Program-made: the position numbers and the translations under genes | Notes under the pieces: model-generated | The model's input: only the letters and a program-made list of their open reading frames with translations | The model's database searches: none | Told to the model about the DNA's origin: nothing | Assembly (NCBI RefSeq): GCF_000472865.1 | Contig: NZ_AXAP01000006.1 | Span: 121,324-185,323, forward strand | Length of the DNA: 64,000 nt | Direction of reading: 5' to 3' | Origin: Bradyrhizobium elkanii WSM2783 | GTDB lineage: Bacteria > Pseudomonadota > Alphaproteobacteria > Rhizobiales > Xanthobacteraceae | Shown: piece after piece, positions 36,929 through 45,915 of the stretch | Layout of the letters: each line of letters starts with the position of its first letter | Position numbering within the stretch: position 1 is the first letter of the stretch

Positions 36929-37732
36929 CTAGTTGGTCGATGGCCCCGGCAGCAACGCGTCGGTTCGGCCAACGGCGCGATAAGCGATCAGGCCCATCCA
37001 CTCGCGCACCGCAAGATCGGTCCGCGACAATCCATCGAGTGCGGTGTTGGTGAACCAGAAGACGTCGTTGCCTGTCCCGACCCGCCAGTCGACAGGATAA
37101 GGCTCAACCGGAAATCCCACCTTCCGGAACAGCCCAACCGATCGCGGCATGTGAAATGCTGAAGTGACCAGTAGCCAGCGCTCGCCCGGTTTCGGCGCCA
37201 CCAGCGCCTTGGAGAATTCGGCGTTCTCCCACGTGTTGCGCGATTGCCGTTCCATGGTTAGCCGCGCTTTCGCGATGCCGAGGCCTTCGAATATCTCCGC
37301 CACGTAATCAGCTTCCTTGGCGTCATTGGAAATCAGGTTGGCGTTGCCGCCGGAAAACACGACTCGGGCATTCGGATATTTTCGCGCGAGCGCGGTCGCG
37401 GCGATGATGCGATCGGCCGCGTTACGCACGATCGGCGTATTATGTGACGCCGAAACGTCGGAATCGACCGGACCGCCAAGCACGATGATGCCATCGGGCG
37501 CGCCCTCCGCGGGATTCCACGGCGGAAAGCGCGCCTCGAGCGGATAGAGCAACAGGTTTCCAAGCGGCGAGAACCCGGCCACGACAAGCAGCACCATCAC
37601 CGCGACCAAAAGCTTGCGGCCAAGCGCGGCAAACCGCGTCGCGAGCAGGATGGCCCCGAGCACGCCGATCCCAATCAGGAAATTGCCCGGCAGCAGCATG
37701 ACGCCGAGCGTCTTCGACAGCACAAAAAACAC
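36929..37732 (-). CDS. YdcF/SanA-like (DUF218) membrane protein
   Basis: The 267-residue protein has two N-terminal transmembrane helices (about 5-30 and 37-57) and a DUF218 domain from about 80. 'DGIIVLGG', 'RVVFSGGNA' and 'LTMERQSRNTWENAEF' are conserved. Relatives (ElyC, SanA) affect envelope integrity and peptidoglycan precursors under stress. 'SAFHMPRSVGLFRKVGF' is the C-terminal signature. It is convergent with the DUF2945 gene. Confidence 0.88.
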   Translation of the reverse strand: MFFVLSKTLGVMLLPGNFLIGIGVLGAILLATRFAALGRKLLVAVMVLLVVAGFSPLGNLLLYPLEARFPPWNPAEGAPDGIIVLGGPVDSDVSASHNTPIVRNAADRIIAATALARKYPNARVVFSGGNANLISNDAKEADYVAEIFEGLGIAKARLTMERQSRNTWENAEFSKALVAPKPGERWLLVTSAFHMPRSVGLFRKVGFPVEPYPVDWRVGTGNDVFWFTNTALDGLSRTDLAVREWMGLIAYRAVGRTDALLPGPSTN

Positions 37733-37953
37733 CCGCGGTGGCCTCCGATCCGATCAACGGACAGCGCCATACCACAAACGGACCAGCATTCCATCTCGCG
37801 TGGATACGCATGGTGCTGATCCGCTTCATGGCCGCGGCATCGGCCCATACGATAATTTCCGCCGGAAGTGATCCGGCAACGATTGATCTGACTGCAAAAG
37901 CCCATTCTAAATGCAATGCGCGTCACACGTTACATGCTCGCCCGAGAAATCCC

Positions 37954-38895
37954 ATGACACACCATCATCTCCCTGCGAGCCCCGAGACCTGCCACTGGGG
38001 CTTCTTCGAAGCAAAACTCAAGCCGGTGCTCGCGATCAAGAGCGGCGACGAGGTCACCATCGACACCGTCAGCGGCGGCCCCGACGTGGTGCCCGACCGG
38101 ACCAAATTCCACATTCCGCCGGAGCTTGCGGACATCCATGCGAGGTCCGAGCGGATGCTGCCGGGCCACATCCTCACCGGGCCGATCGCGCTCGAGGGTG
38201 CCGAGCCCGGCGATGTGCTGGAGGTCGATATCCTTGACGTCGGGCTGCGGCAGGATTGGGGCTACAACCTGATCAAACCTCTCTCCGGCACCCTGCCCGA
38301 TGATTTCCACGAGCCGCGCATCCTCAACATCCCGCTTGACCGCGAGCGCATGGTCGGCCGCCTGCCCTGGGGATTGGAGCTGCCGCTGAAACCGTTCTTC
38401 GGCGTGATGGGCGTGGCGCCACCGCCGGCCTGGGGCCGCATCACCTCGCTGATCCCGCGCGCGATGGGCGGCAATCTCGACAACAAGGAGCTCGGACCGG
38501 GCGCCAAGCTCTATTTGCCGGTGTTCGTGCCCGGCGCGCTGTTCTCGTGCGGCGACGGCCATGGTGTACAGGGCGACGGCGAGGTCTGCGTCACCGCGAT
38601 CGAGACCGCGCTGCAGGGCCGCTTCAAATTGACGCTGCGCAAAGACCTGCGGCTCAACTATCCCCGCGCCGAGACCGCCGATCACTACATGACGATGGCG
38701 ATGGACCCGGACCTCGACCAATGCGTGGTGCGCGCGCTGCGCGACATGATCGCGCTGCTCGGAGAGAAGCGGAATCTGTCGCGCGAGGATGCGTACACGC
38801 TGTGCAGCCTCGCCGCCGATCTGCGGGTAACGCAGACCGTCAACGGTGCCAAAGGTATCCACTGCATGATCGCAAAGGCGATCGCGCACGGTTGA
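37954..38895 (+). CDS. Acetamidase/formamidase family amidohydrolase
   Basis: The 313-residue protein belongs to the FmdA/AmdA fold. 'VPDRTKFHIPPELADIHA', 'MLPGHILTGPIALEGAEPGD', 'PFFGVMGVAPPPAWGR' and 'CGDGHGVQGDGEVCVTAIE' are conserved segments. It should hydrolyse formamide or acetamide-like amides to ammonia and acid. The ATG at 37954 with GAGAAA is preferred; a long upstream extension is not family-like. Confidence 0.85.
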   Translation: MTHHHLPASPETCHWGFFEAKLKPVLAIKSGDEVTIDTVSGGPDVVPDRTKFHIPPELADIHARSERMLPGHILTGPIALEGAEPGDVLEVDILDVGLRQDWGYNLIKPLSGTLPDDFHEPRILNIPLDRERMVGRLPWGLELPLKPFFGVMGVAPPPAWGRITSLIPRAMGGNLDNKELGPGAKLYLPVFVPGALFSCGDGHGVQGDGEVCVTAIETALQGRFKLTLRKDLRLNYPRAETADHYMTMAMDPDLDQCVVRALRDMIALLGEKRNLSREDAYTLCSLAADLRVTQTVNGAKGIHCMIAKAIAHG

Positions 38896-38904
38896 CCTGC
38901 CGCG

Positions 38905-39008
38905 GTCATTCCGGGGCGCACGAAAATGCGAGCCCGGAATCGCCGGCGTGCTCTGTTTCGTGACCGCGAGATTTCCGGGTTCGATGCTAGGTTTCGCCCG
39001 GGAATGAC
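38905..39008. repeat. Inverted repeat GTCATTCCGGGG...CGGGAATGAC
   Basis: The outer arms GTCATTCC (38905-38912) and GGAATGAC (39001-39008), with internal CGGGCTCGC-type pairing, form a palindromic element between the acetamidase and acyl-CoA synthetase genes. Confidence 0.7.
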
Positions 39009-39097
39009 CGATTGCCGCACTTGTGCTTCGCAAGCAGCGCTCGATACAATCGACCCGATACAATCAAATAACGAAAACAAAAACGACAGGGAGACAC

Positions 39098-40927
39098 ATG
39101 CTGAAAGAGAGGCTATCGCCGGCCGAAGAGGCCGCCCGCGAACAGGAAATGCGGCAGGAGCTTGCCGCCTGCCCGCGCATCCTCGATCTGATCGCCCGTG
39201 GCCCGCTCGGCGATCCCAATGCGGAGTGCGTCATCTATCTGCGCTCGCCGCTCGATCCCAATCCGGTCACCCTCTCGAACGATCAGCTCATGGGCTCGGT
39301 CAAGGCGGCGGAAAACTTCTTCCGTCGTGAGGGTATCGGCAAGGAGAATGCGGTCGCGATCCTGCTGCCGAGTTGCCCGGCCGCGATCGCCGCGATCTGG
39401 GGCGCGGCGGCCTGCGGCATCGCCGAGCCGCTCAATTTGCTGTTCACACGCGAGGCCATCATCGCCCAGCTCAATGCCATCAAGGCAAAACTGCTGCTGG
39501 CGCCGCCACCGGGCATGCCGGGCGGGCTCTACGAGAAGATCGAGGGCCTGCAGGGCGACGTGCCGTCGCTGAAGCGCATCGTGATCGCGCCGCTCGACGG
39601 CACCATCTCGTTCGATGGTGAGGTGCTCAAGCCCGATCCGACGTGGCGTGACGATTACGGCCAGTCGAAGGATTTTTCCGAAGCCGACCGCGTTGCCGTG
39701 ATGCTGCCGACCGGCGGCACCACCGGTCATCCCAAGGTGGCTCGGCTCACCAACCGCGCGATGGTTGCTTCCACGGTCTCGTCGCGCATGGCGCTCGACT
39801 TCCGAAAGGGCGAGCGCTGCACGGTCACGCTGCCGCTGTTCCATGTCGGCGGCCTGTTCTGCACGGTCGCCAACAGCCTGTCGGCCGGCGCGACCATGTT
39901 CATCCCCGGCCCCGCCGGCGCGCGCGATCCGGCGCTGATCACGAATTTCTGGAAGATCGTCGAGAAGTACCGCGTCAACGTCAACGGCAATGTCCCGACC
40001 GCGCTTGGCGCCATCGCAGGCGTCCCGGTCGGCGACGCCGACATCTCGTCCCTGCGGGTGACCGCCACCGGCGCCTCGATCTGCCCGCTGGAGATCGAGC
40101 GCCGCTATCTTGCGGCTTGGGGCGGCCCCTGCATCCAGCAGCTCTACGGCATGACCGAGCTTGCCGGCGCCATCACCCATGACGTCCACGGCATCAAGCC
40201 GCGGCCCGAAGCCGTCGGCACCCGCAATCCGCTGGTCGAGCTTGCGATCCTCGCGGGCGGCAAGCTGCACACCGGGCCGTGGCCTTCGCCGGTCGGCGAA
40301 CTCTTGACCCGCGGGCCGCAGGTGTTCGCGGGCTATGTCGACAAGAAGCAGACCGAAGACGCTTTCCACGATGGCTGGCTGCGCACCGGAGACATCTGTC
40401 GGATCGACGCCGACGGCTTCGTCTACATCATGGGCCGCGCGAAGGACGTGATCATCCGCGGCGGCCACAACATCGATCCGCGCTCGATCGAGGACGCGGC
40501 ACTGCAGTTTCCGGGCGTCGCGCTCGCCGCGGCGGTCGGCCGCCCCGACGCTTACGCGGGCGAGGTGCCGATGCTGTTCGTGTCGACCCAGCCCGGCGTC
40601 CAGGTCGATCCGCTGGCGCTTGCCGCGTTCGTCCAGGAGAACATCCCCGAGCCGCCGGCGCGGCCGCGCGCGGTCTCGGTGATCTCGGAAATGCCGGTGA
40701 CGCCGGTCGGCAAAATCTTCAAGCCGAAGCTGCGCGAGATCGCCGCCGGAGACGCCGCGCGCGAATTGCTTGCCGCGGAAGGCCTCGCCAAGGAGGTGAA
40801 CGTGGAAGCGATCACCGATCCGTCGCGCGGGCTTTATCTGCGCGTCAGCGCCGCGCCCGACAAGGCGGAGACGGCCGGCCGGTTGCTGCAGAAATTTCCG
40901 GTGAAGGTCGAGGTCGAGGCGTCCTAG
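39098..40927 (+). CDS. Acyl-CoA synthetase (AMP-binding)
   Basis: The 609-residue ANL-superfamily enzyme has 'MLPTGGTTGHPKVARLTNRA' as the phosphate-binding P-loop, 'LYGMTELAGA' as motif A5, 'DGWLRTGDICRIDADGFVYI' with the hinge Asp, and 'GRAKDVIIRGGHNIDPRSIE' plus the catalytic Lys in 'PVGKIFKPKL'. It activates a carboxylic acid as acyl-AMP and then the CoA thioester. The specificity cannot be read. ATG 39098 has GGGAG 6 nt upstream. Its stop TAG (40925-40927) is part of the repeat edge CTAG. Confidence 0.93.
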   Translation: MLKERLSPAEEAAREQEMRQELAACPRILDLIARGPLGDPNAECVIYLRSPLDPNPVTLSNDQLMGSVKAAENFFRREGIGKENAVAILLPSCPAAIAAIWGAAACGIAEPLNLLFTREAIIAQLNAIKAKLLLAPPPGMPGGLYEKIEGLQGDVPSLKRIVIAPLDGTISFDGEVLKPDPTWRDDYGQSKDFSEADRVAVMLPTGGTTGHPKVARLTNRAMVASTVSSRMALDFRKGERCTVTLPLFHVGGLFCTVANSLSAGATMFIPGPAGARDPALITNFWKIVEKYRVNVNGNVPTALGAIAGVPVGDADISSLRVTATGASICPLEIERRYLAAWGGPCIQQLYGMTELAGAITHDVHGIKPRPEAVGTRNPLVELAILAGGKLHTGPWPSPVGELLTRGPQVFAGYVDKKQTEDAFHDGWLRTGDICRIDADGFVYIMGRAKDVIIRGGHNIDPRSIEDAALQFPGVALAAAVGRPDAYAGEVPMLFVSTQPGVQVDPLALAAFVQENIPEPPARPRAVSVISEMPVTPVGKIFKPKLREIAAGDAARELLAAEGLAKEVNVEAITDPSRGLYLRVSAAPDKAETAGRLLQKFPVKVEVEAS

Positions 40928-41024
40928 AGCATGATCCGGAAAAGTGGAAACCGGTTTTCCGAAAAGGTCATGCTCAAACAAAGAGAGGAGATCATGATCC
41001 GATTCCGTCTAATCGGATCATGAT
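40924..41024. repeat. CTAG-edged GAGCATGATC repeat, copy 2, plus hairpin
   Basis: CTAG 40924-40927 contains the stop of the acyl-CoA synthetase; GAGCATGATCCGGAAAAG is followed by GGTTTTCC and the complementary end GTCATGCTC (to 40975). Then a 14-bp perfect hairpin follows (40991-41004 with 41011-41024, loop CCGTCT). Confidence 0.85.
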
Positions 41025-41031
41025 CTACGCC

Positions 41032-41379
41032 TCATAGCTTCGATCGCAGCATCAGCCTGGCCACGAACATGACGCTGGTCTTTCCGACCAGCGCCGTTCC
41101 ACTGACCTGCGCGGTGTCAGCCGAATAGAGACCGGTGAAACCGCAGGTCACATCGCGCCCGCCGAACAACGGCAGCACGCCGGCGGACTTGGTGTGCTCG
41201 CTGGTGGTGAGCTCGCCGCGCCATTTGCCGTGATCGGCGCTGTAGGAGCCCGAGTAGTAGAAATACGAATCTCCGCCCGCGATCCTGCCGTCGTGCAGCA
41301 CGATGACGCCGTTGGCGCGGCCCTGCCCGCCCTCGGTCATCTCGATCTGAATGGTGTAGAGCCCGTTCGTTACTGTCAT
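41032..41379 (-). CDS. GrlR-like regulatory protein
   Basis: The 115-residue protein 'MTVTNGLYTIQIEMTEGGQG' and 'IVLHDGRIAGGDSYFYYSGS' match the GrlR beta-barrel family, which in enteric pathogens sequesters the virulence activator GrlA. No GrlA-like gene or secretion system is nearby, so the family name does not predict function. A further upstream ATG (41436) would add a non-family segment; 41379 is chosen. It is divergent from a small RHH-like gene, about 280 bp away. Confidence 0.75.
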   Translation of the reverse strand: MTVTNGLYTIQIEMTEGGQGRANGVIVLHDGRIAGGDSYFYYSGSYSADHGKWRGELTTSEHTKSAGVLPLFGGRDVTCGFTGLYSADTAQVSGTALVGKTSVMFVARLMLRSKL

Positions 41380-41656
41380 TGCGCCCGAATTTCCGACCGC
41401 ATCATCGTCGGCCTGGGTGACAGGAAGCAATCCCATAAATCGTGAAATCCTCGCGCGTTTCGCCGCGCCCTCGCCGCCTGGCTCTGGGCGCTGTACACGG
41501 GGCGCGCGCGTTATCCCCAGACCACGATGAAATTTTCTCATTATTTTACAATAGGATAGCGCGCGAAAAGCGAATCAGTTTGACTGACCGGTGTAAAACT
41601 AAATAGAGTCTGAATAGATACTTTTCTGTACAGGCGTAAAAGGCTAGCGTTTTGCC

Positions 41657-41854
41657 ATGGCCACGGAGAAAGCCGAGACCGATCGCATTCCCGTCACTTT
41701 GGCGCTCTCGACCATCGCTTACATGGAGAAGCTGGTGAGACAGGGTACCCATGGCACCAGCGTCCCCGGCGTCGCCCGGACCTTGATCGAGGAAGGCATC
41801 CGCCTCGCTATCAAGGATGGGCTGTTGTCGATCCGCGACAACGGCAAGCCGTGA
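41657..41854 (+). CDS. Small RHH-like hypothetical protein
   Basis: The 65-residue protein has a strand-like start ('RIPVTLALSTIAYMEKLVRQ') followed by two predicted helices, the layout of a ribbon-helix-helix protein. The family is not named. It begins at ATG 41657 downstream of an AT-rich region and precedes the GcrA-like gene by 76 bp, in the same direction. Confidence 0.6.
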   Translation: MATEKAETDRIPVTLALSTIAYMEKLVRQGTHGTSVPGVARTLIEEGIRLAIKDGLLSIRDNGKP

Positions 41855-41930
41855 AGTGAGGCGTCAGACGGTCCGGCTGAAGGGTGGTCAAGCCAACCCG
41901 GAAACTTTCCGGCAACCTGGGACCATCGCC

Positions 41931-42401
41931 ATGACCGCCATCCTATCGATCTGGACCCCCGAACGCGTCGAACAGCTCAAGCGCTGCTTCGATGCCGGAC
42001 TGACCTGCCGCGAGATCGCCGTCGACATCGGCGTCAGCCGCAACGCGGTGATCGGCAAGCTCTCCCGTCTCAATCTGACACGGGAGCCGCGCGACGACGA
42101 CGCCACACGACCGGCGCGGAAAGCCTCGCCCCGTGCGCCGCGCGCGAGGACAGTGCGGCATCAGATCCGGATGCTGCAGGCCGAATACGGCGAGGCGCCG
42201 CCGGAAGAGCCGATCGCGAACGGCCACTGCTGTTCGCTGCTCGAACTGGACGAGCAGCGCTGCCGCTGGCCGGTCGAGACGCCTGATGCCAGCGATTTCC
42301 GCTTCTGCGGCAACCGGCCGGTCGACGGCCTGCCCTATTGCGCCGGCCACGCCCGGCTCGCCTACCAGCCCAGCCCTCGTGCACGAGTTGCGCGCGGCTA
42401 A
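41931..42401 (+). CDS. GcrA-like cell-cycle regulator paralogue
   Basis: The 156-residue protein has an N-terminal HTH, 'WTPERVEQLKRCFDAGLTCR' followed by 'EIAVDIGVSRNAVIGKLSRL', close to GcrA but lacking the usual 'W...GLSASQIA..LGG.T' form. The C-terminal Cys/His segment 'RFCGNRPVDGLPYCAGHARL' matches the GcrA sigma-70-binding region. GcrA binds RpoD and methylated GANTC promoters; this is a divergent paralogue that may serve different targets. It overlaps the convergent SDR gene by 4 bp. Confidence 0.85.
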   Translation: MTAILSIWTPERVEQLKRCFDAGLTCREIAVDIGVSRNAVIGKLSRLNLTREPRDDDATRPARKASPRAPRARTVRHQIRMLQAEYGEAPPEEPIANGHCCSLLELDEQRCRWPVETPDASDFRFCGNRPVDGLPYCAGHARLAYQPSPRARVARG

Positions 42402-43366
42402 CCCAGCCGCCAGCCAACGTCCGCCTTGATGCGCTCTAGGAATTCCGGCGTGTAGGCCTGTTCCGGCGTCTGGCGCACGCGCTCGTCCAGCACATGGGCG
42501 TCCTCGCCGACCAGGATGCGCCAGCGATCGGCCTTGACGCCGTCGAGGATGATTTTGGCCGCGGCGGCCGCCGTGGTCGGCGCATCATCATGAAAGGTCC
42601 GCGCGCGATCGAGCGCGGCCTGCTGGATCTCCTGGTCCGACATCGCATCGACATCGATCCCTGCGCCCTTCATCCGCTGGCGCGCCTGCAGGATTTCCTG
42701 CTCGGTGAGCTGGTCGGATTCCGTGCCGATCTGCACCTTGCGTGAGTTGGAGACGATCGAGGTGCCGATATGGCCGGGCATCACCACCGAGCACTTGATA
42801 TGCGGCGCATTCAGCCTGAGGTCGTTCATCAGCGCCTCGGAGAATCCCTTCACCGCGAATTTCGCAGCGCTGTAGGCAGTGTGCGCCACGCCCATGCCGA
42901 CGCTCGCCCAGAACCCGTTGACGCTGGAGGTGTTGACGATATGCCCCTCGTCCGCCTTCACCAGGAGCGGCAGGAAGGTGCGGACACCGAGATAGACGCC
43001 GCCCCAGCAGATGTTGAAGGTGCGCTCCCACTGCTCGCGCGTATTGGTGAACAGGCTGCCACCGCCGCCGATGCCGGCATTATTGAACAGCAAGTGGATC
43101 TTGTCGGTCGCCTGCTGCTCGATCACCTCGTCGCGAAAGCGCTTGAGATGATCCTCGATCGAGACGTCGGCAATATGGGTGGTGACGCGCAATCCCTGCG
43201 GCAGCTTCTCGGTTTCGCAGAGCCGCTTCGTCTCCGCCATCGCCTCCGCTGAGACGTCGCACATCGCGACATTGCAGCCCTCCGCCACGAGCTGACGCGC
43301 GAGCTCGCGTCCCATGCCCGTGCCGCCGCCCGTGATCACAGCAATCTTCCCTGCAAATTCCTTCAT
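42398..43366 (-). CDS. Short-chain dehydrogenase/reductase
   Basis: The 322-residue SDR has the NAD(P)-binding TGGGTGMG at 12-19, NNAG at 95-98, catalytic Tyr165 and Lys169 ('YSAAKF') and Ser in 'IVNTSSVNG'. The C-terminal 60 residues are longer than classical SDRs. An oxidoreductase of unknown substrate. The ATG 43366 start follows GGAAG. Confidence 0.9.
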   Translation of the reverse strand: MKEFAGKIAVITGGGTGMGRELARQLVAEGCNVAMCDVSAEAMAETKRLCETEKLPQGLRVTTHIADVSIEDHLKRFRDEVIEQQATDKIHLLFNNAGIGGGGSLFTNTREQWERTFNICWGGVYLGVRTFLPLLVKADEGHIVNTSSVNGFWASVGMGVAHTAYSAAKFAVKGFSEALMNDLRLNAPHIKCSVVMPGHIGTSIVSNSRKVQIGTESDQLTEQEILQARQRMKGAGIDVDAMSDQEIQQAALDRARTFHDDAPTTAAAAAKIILDGVKADRWRILVGEDAHVLDERVRQTPEQAYTPEFLERIKADVGWRLG

Positions 43367-43505
43367 TGGAGACGCTTCCCTGCTTCTTGTTGTTGGTTGA
43401 TGCGTCCCATTCCACAAGGCGGGAAATCGACGCCCAGCGTTTGTTGTGCCGGTGACAGCGAGACTAGCGAATGTCGAAGCCGCGATCCAGTTGCGGCGCG
43501 TTCAG

Positions 43506-43793
43506 CTAGCCGCTACATCGCCTCGCGATCAGCCTCAGCCACGGCCCCGAGTGGAACGCGCTCATCAGCACGTACATCGGGACCATTCCCGCGAACGGCG
43601 ACGTGACTTGCGAGCAGAGCATATCGGGCGCGCCGCCGACGACGGCGGTGAGCAACGCCATGACCGCGAAGGTCGGCGCGGCCGCAAGCGATAGCCAATC
43701 GGCTGCCGACATCTTCGTTGTGACGCTCGAACGTTGCAACGGCGAAACCTCGTTCGCCGCCTCAATGTCGAGCTTTGGGCAATCTGCCGTCAT
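43506..43793 (-). CDS. Small membrane protein, coupled to an upstream microprotein
   Basis: The 95-residue protein 'MTADCPKLDIEAANEVSPLQ' has two hydrophobic segments (about 33-53 and 66-84). ATG 43793 has AGGGA 5-9 nt before it and overlaps the stop of the 43-residue frame upstream (ATGA). No family recognised; it is a probable inner-membrane protein. Confidence 0.65.
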   Translation of the reverse strand: MTADCPKLDIEAANEVSPLQRSSVTTKMSAADWLSLAAAPTFAVMALLTAVVGGAPDMLCSQVTSPFAGMVPMYVLMSAFHSGPWLRLIARRCSG

Positions 43794-43921
43794 CGTCGTT
43801 CCCTGTTCTCGATATCGCTCGTCGCGGGGCCGGGGCCGACCGTCAGCACCGTGACGACGGCCTCCACCCACTCCACCGTGGCGGTGAGGAATGTTGGGGA
43901 AAGGATCGTCCAGTCGACCAT
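43790..43921 (-). CDS. Candidate 43-residue microprotein
   Basis: The reading frame starts at ATG 43921 with a good AGGAG site 9 nt upstream, encodes 'MVDWTILSPTFLTATVEWVE' and stops at TGA 43792-43790, overlapping the next ATG by ATGA. The middle is hydrophobic (residues about 8-30). The strong ribosome site and coupling argue for a real gene. Unknown function. Confidence 0.55.
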   Translation of the reverse strand: MVDWTILSPTFLTATVEWVEAVVTVLTVGPGPATSDIENRERR

Positions 43922-44016
43922 GAGCCGATCTCCTCGCTGCGTACTGGTCTGTAACGGTGAGGTAGACTAGGACCGGGCGCTGAAGGGGTGAGAGTGACAA
44001 GTGTGACGGGATTGCC

Positions 44017-45237
44017 ATGGACTCGCTGATCACGGCCGCCGCGCGCGCACTCGCGATGGGCGATCCACTCGGCGCATTGAACCGCGTGGCGCTGCGCGAG
44101 GACGCGCCGGCGCTGGCACTGCGCGGGATCGCGATGGCGCAGCTCGGCGATTTCGTCCGCGCCAAGGCTCTGCTGCGCAGCGCCGCGCGCGCCTTCGGCC
44201 CGAAGGAGGCGATCGCGCGCGCCAGATGCGTCGTCGCGGAGGCCGAAATCGCGCTCGCCTCCCGCGACCTCGGATTCCCCGCCAAGGCGCTCGACGCCGC
44301 GCGCGCGACGCTCGAAGCGCACAGCGATTTCGTCAACGCCGCGCATGCGCGCTATCTCGAGATCCGCCGCCTGCTCCTGATCGGACGCCTCGATGACGCC
44401 GAGCGCAGGCTCGCCGATCTTGATCCAGCGCCCTTCCCGCCGACCTCAAGGGCCGCGCACGAATTGGTCGTTGCCGGCATCGCGATGCGCCGCCTCCGCA
44501 CCAAGCCGGCTCGCGCCGCACTCGCGCGGGCCGAGGCCGCAGCGCGGCAGGCACGGATTCCTGCGCTGACGGCAGAGGTCGAAAGCGCGGCCCTTCTGCT
44601 CGGCACACCCGCGGCGCGCCTCGTTGCACGCGGCGAGGAGCGCCCGCTCCTGCTCGATGAGGTCGAGGCGTTGCTGGCGTCGAAGTCGCTGGTCGTGGAT
44701 GCGTGCCGTTATGTCGTGCGCGAGAGGGACATGACGGTTTCGCTTGCCACACGTCCGGTTCTGTTCGCGCTCGCCCGCGCTCTGGCCGAAGCCTGGCCCA
44801 GCGACGTGACCAGGGAGATGCTGATTGCACAGGCATTCCGCGGTAAGCATGCCGATGAATCGCATCGCGCGCGGCTGCGGGTCGAGATCGGGCGGCTTCG
44901 CAGCATGCTGCGCACGCTCGCCGACGTCAGCGCGACCAAGCAAGGGTTCGCACTCGTGCCGCACCAGGCACGCGACATCGTTGTGCTGGCGCGCCCGGTC
45001 GAAGAGGAGCATGCGGAGGTGCTCGCCTTTCTGGCCGACGGCGAGTCATGGTCGAGCTCGGCGCTGGCGCTGGCGCTCGGCGCCAGCCAGCGCACCGTGC
45101 AGCGGGCGCTCGACGCGCTTGCGGCCAGAGACAAGGTGCAGTCGTTCGGCCGCGGGCGCGCACGCCGCTGGGTGACCCCGCCTTTGCCGGGTTTCGCGAC
45201 GACCTTGTTACTCACCGCGCCAGTGCCGAATGGCTAG
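44017..45237 (+). CDS. Regulator-like protein with two HTH domains and helical N-terminus
   Basis: The 406-residue protein is not assigned to a named family. Residues 1-200 are Ala-rich helical repeats resembling TPR units. At about 265-320 'SHRARLRVEIGRLRSMLRTL' with 'GFALVP' resembles the winged-helix effector domain (VxxLRxxL...GxGxxL). At about 345-385 'SWSSSALALALGASQRTVQR' with 'GRGRARRWV' is a second wHTH. It is divergent from the microproteins and 33 bp upstream of the propeller-like gene. Probably a transcription factor; target unknown. Confidence 0.7.
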   Translation: MDSLITAAARALAMGDPLGALNRVALREDAPALALRGIAMAQLGDFVRAKALLRSAARAFGPKEAIARARCVVAEAEIALASRDLGFPAKALDAARATLEAHSDFVNAAHARYLEIRRLLLIGRLDDAERRLADLDPAPFPPTSRAAHELVVAGIAMRRLRTKPARAALARAEAAARQARIPALTAEVESAALLLGTPAARLVARGEERPLLLDEVEALLASKSLVVDACRYVVRERDMTVSLATRPVLFALARALAEAWPSDVTREMLIAQAFRGKHADESHRARLRVEIGRLRSMLRTLADVSATKQGFALVPHQARDIVVLARPVEEEHAEVLAFLADGESWSSSALALALGASQRTVQRALDALAARDKVQSFGRGRARRWVTPPLPGFATTLLLTAPVPNG

Positions 45238-45270
45238 GGTGCCTCCAGTTTCGAACAGCGAGGAGGAAGC

Positions 45271-45915
45271 ATGATCACGTCAGCAGCCGAAATCATCCGC
45301 GAATACGGGCCCTTCCCGGGCGTCGACAGCGTCCATGGGCTGACCTACGACGGCAAGCTCGTCTGGTTCGCGTCCGGCGACCGGATCAGCGCCATGGACC
45401 CGGCGAGCGGGGACACGGTGCGCTCGATCGATGTGCCCGCGCATGCCGGAACGGCGTTCGATGGCCAGCATCTGTTTCAGATCGCCGAGGACCGCATCCA
45501 GAAGATCGATCCGAAAAGCGGCCGCGTGCTCGCGACGATCCCCTCGCCCGGCGGCGGCGGCGATTCAGGCCTGGCCTGGGCCGAGGGCACGCTCTGGGTC
45601 GGACAGTACCGGGAGCGCAAGATCCACCAGATCGATCCCAAAACCGGAGCGATCCTCCGTACCATCCAGTCCAACCGCTTCGTCACCGGCGTCACCTGGA
45701 TCGACGGCGAGCTCTGGCACGGCACCTGGGAAGGCGACGAAGGCGATCTGACCAGAATTGATCCCAAGACGGGCGAGGCCCTGGAGCGCCTGGCGCTGCC
45801 GCCCGGCGTCAGCGTGTCGGGGCTCGAGTCCGACGGACGCGATCAGTTCTTCTGCGGCGGCGGCACCAGCGGCAAGGTCCGTGCGGTGCGCAAGCCCAAG
45901 CGAAGCGCACGATAG
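45271..45915 (+). CDS. Beta-propeller-like / glutaminyl cyclotransferase-like protein
   Basis: The 214-residue protein consists of repeated 'KIDPKSGRVLATI', 'IDPKTGAILRTI' and 'IDPKTGEALERL' blades, about five units, matching the SMP-30/glutamine cyclotransferase-like propellers. It is shorter than a full propeller and has no signal peptide. GAGGAGG 5-10 nt upstream of ATG 45271. It probably shares an operon with the HTH gene 33 bp upstream. Its stop TAG 45913-45915 sits in the repeat edge. Confidence 0.75.
   Translation: MITSAAEIIREYGPFPGVDSVHGLTYDGKLVWFASGDRISAMDPASGDTVRSIDVPAHAGTAFDGQHLFQIAEDRIQKIDPKSGRVLATIPSPGGGGDSGLAWAEGTLWVGQYRERKIHQIDPKTGAILRTIQSNRFVTGVTWIDGELWHGTWEGDEGDLTRIDPKTGEALERLALPPGVSVSGLESDGRDQFFCGGGTSGKVRAVRKPKRSAR

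Noticed and set aside
39113..40981. 622-codon minus-strand frame
   Set aside because: Antisense to the acyl-CoA synthetase, whose motifs are all intact.
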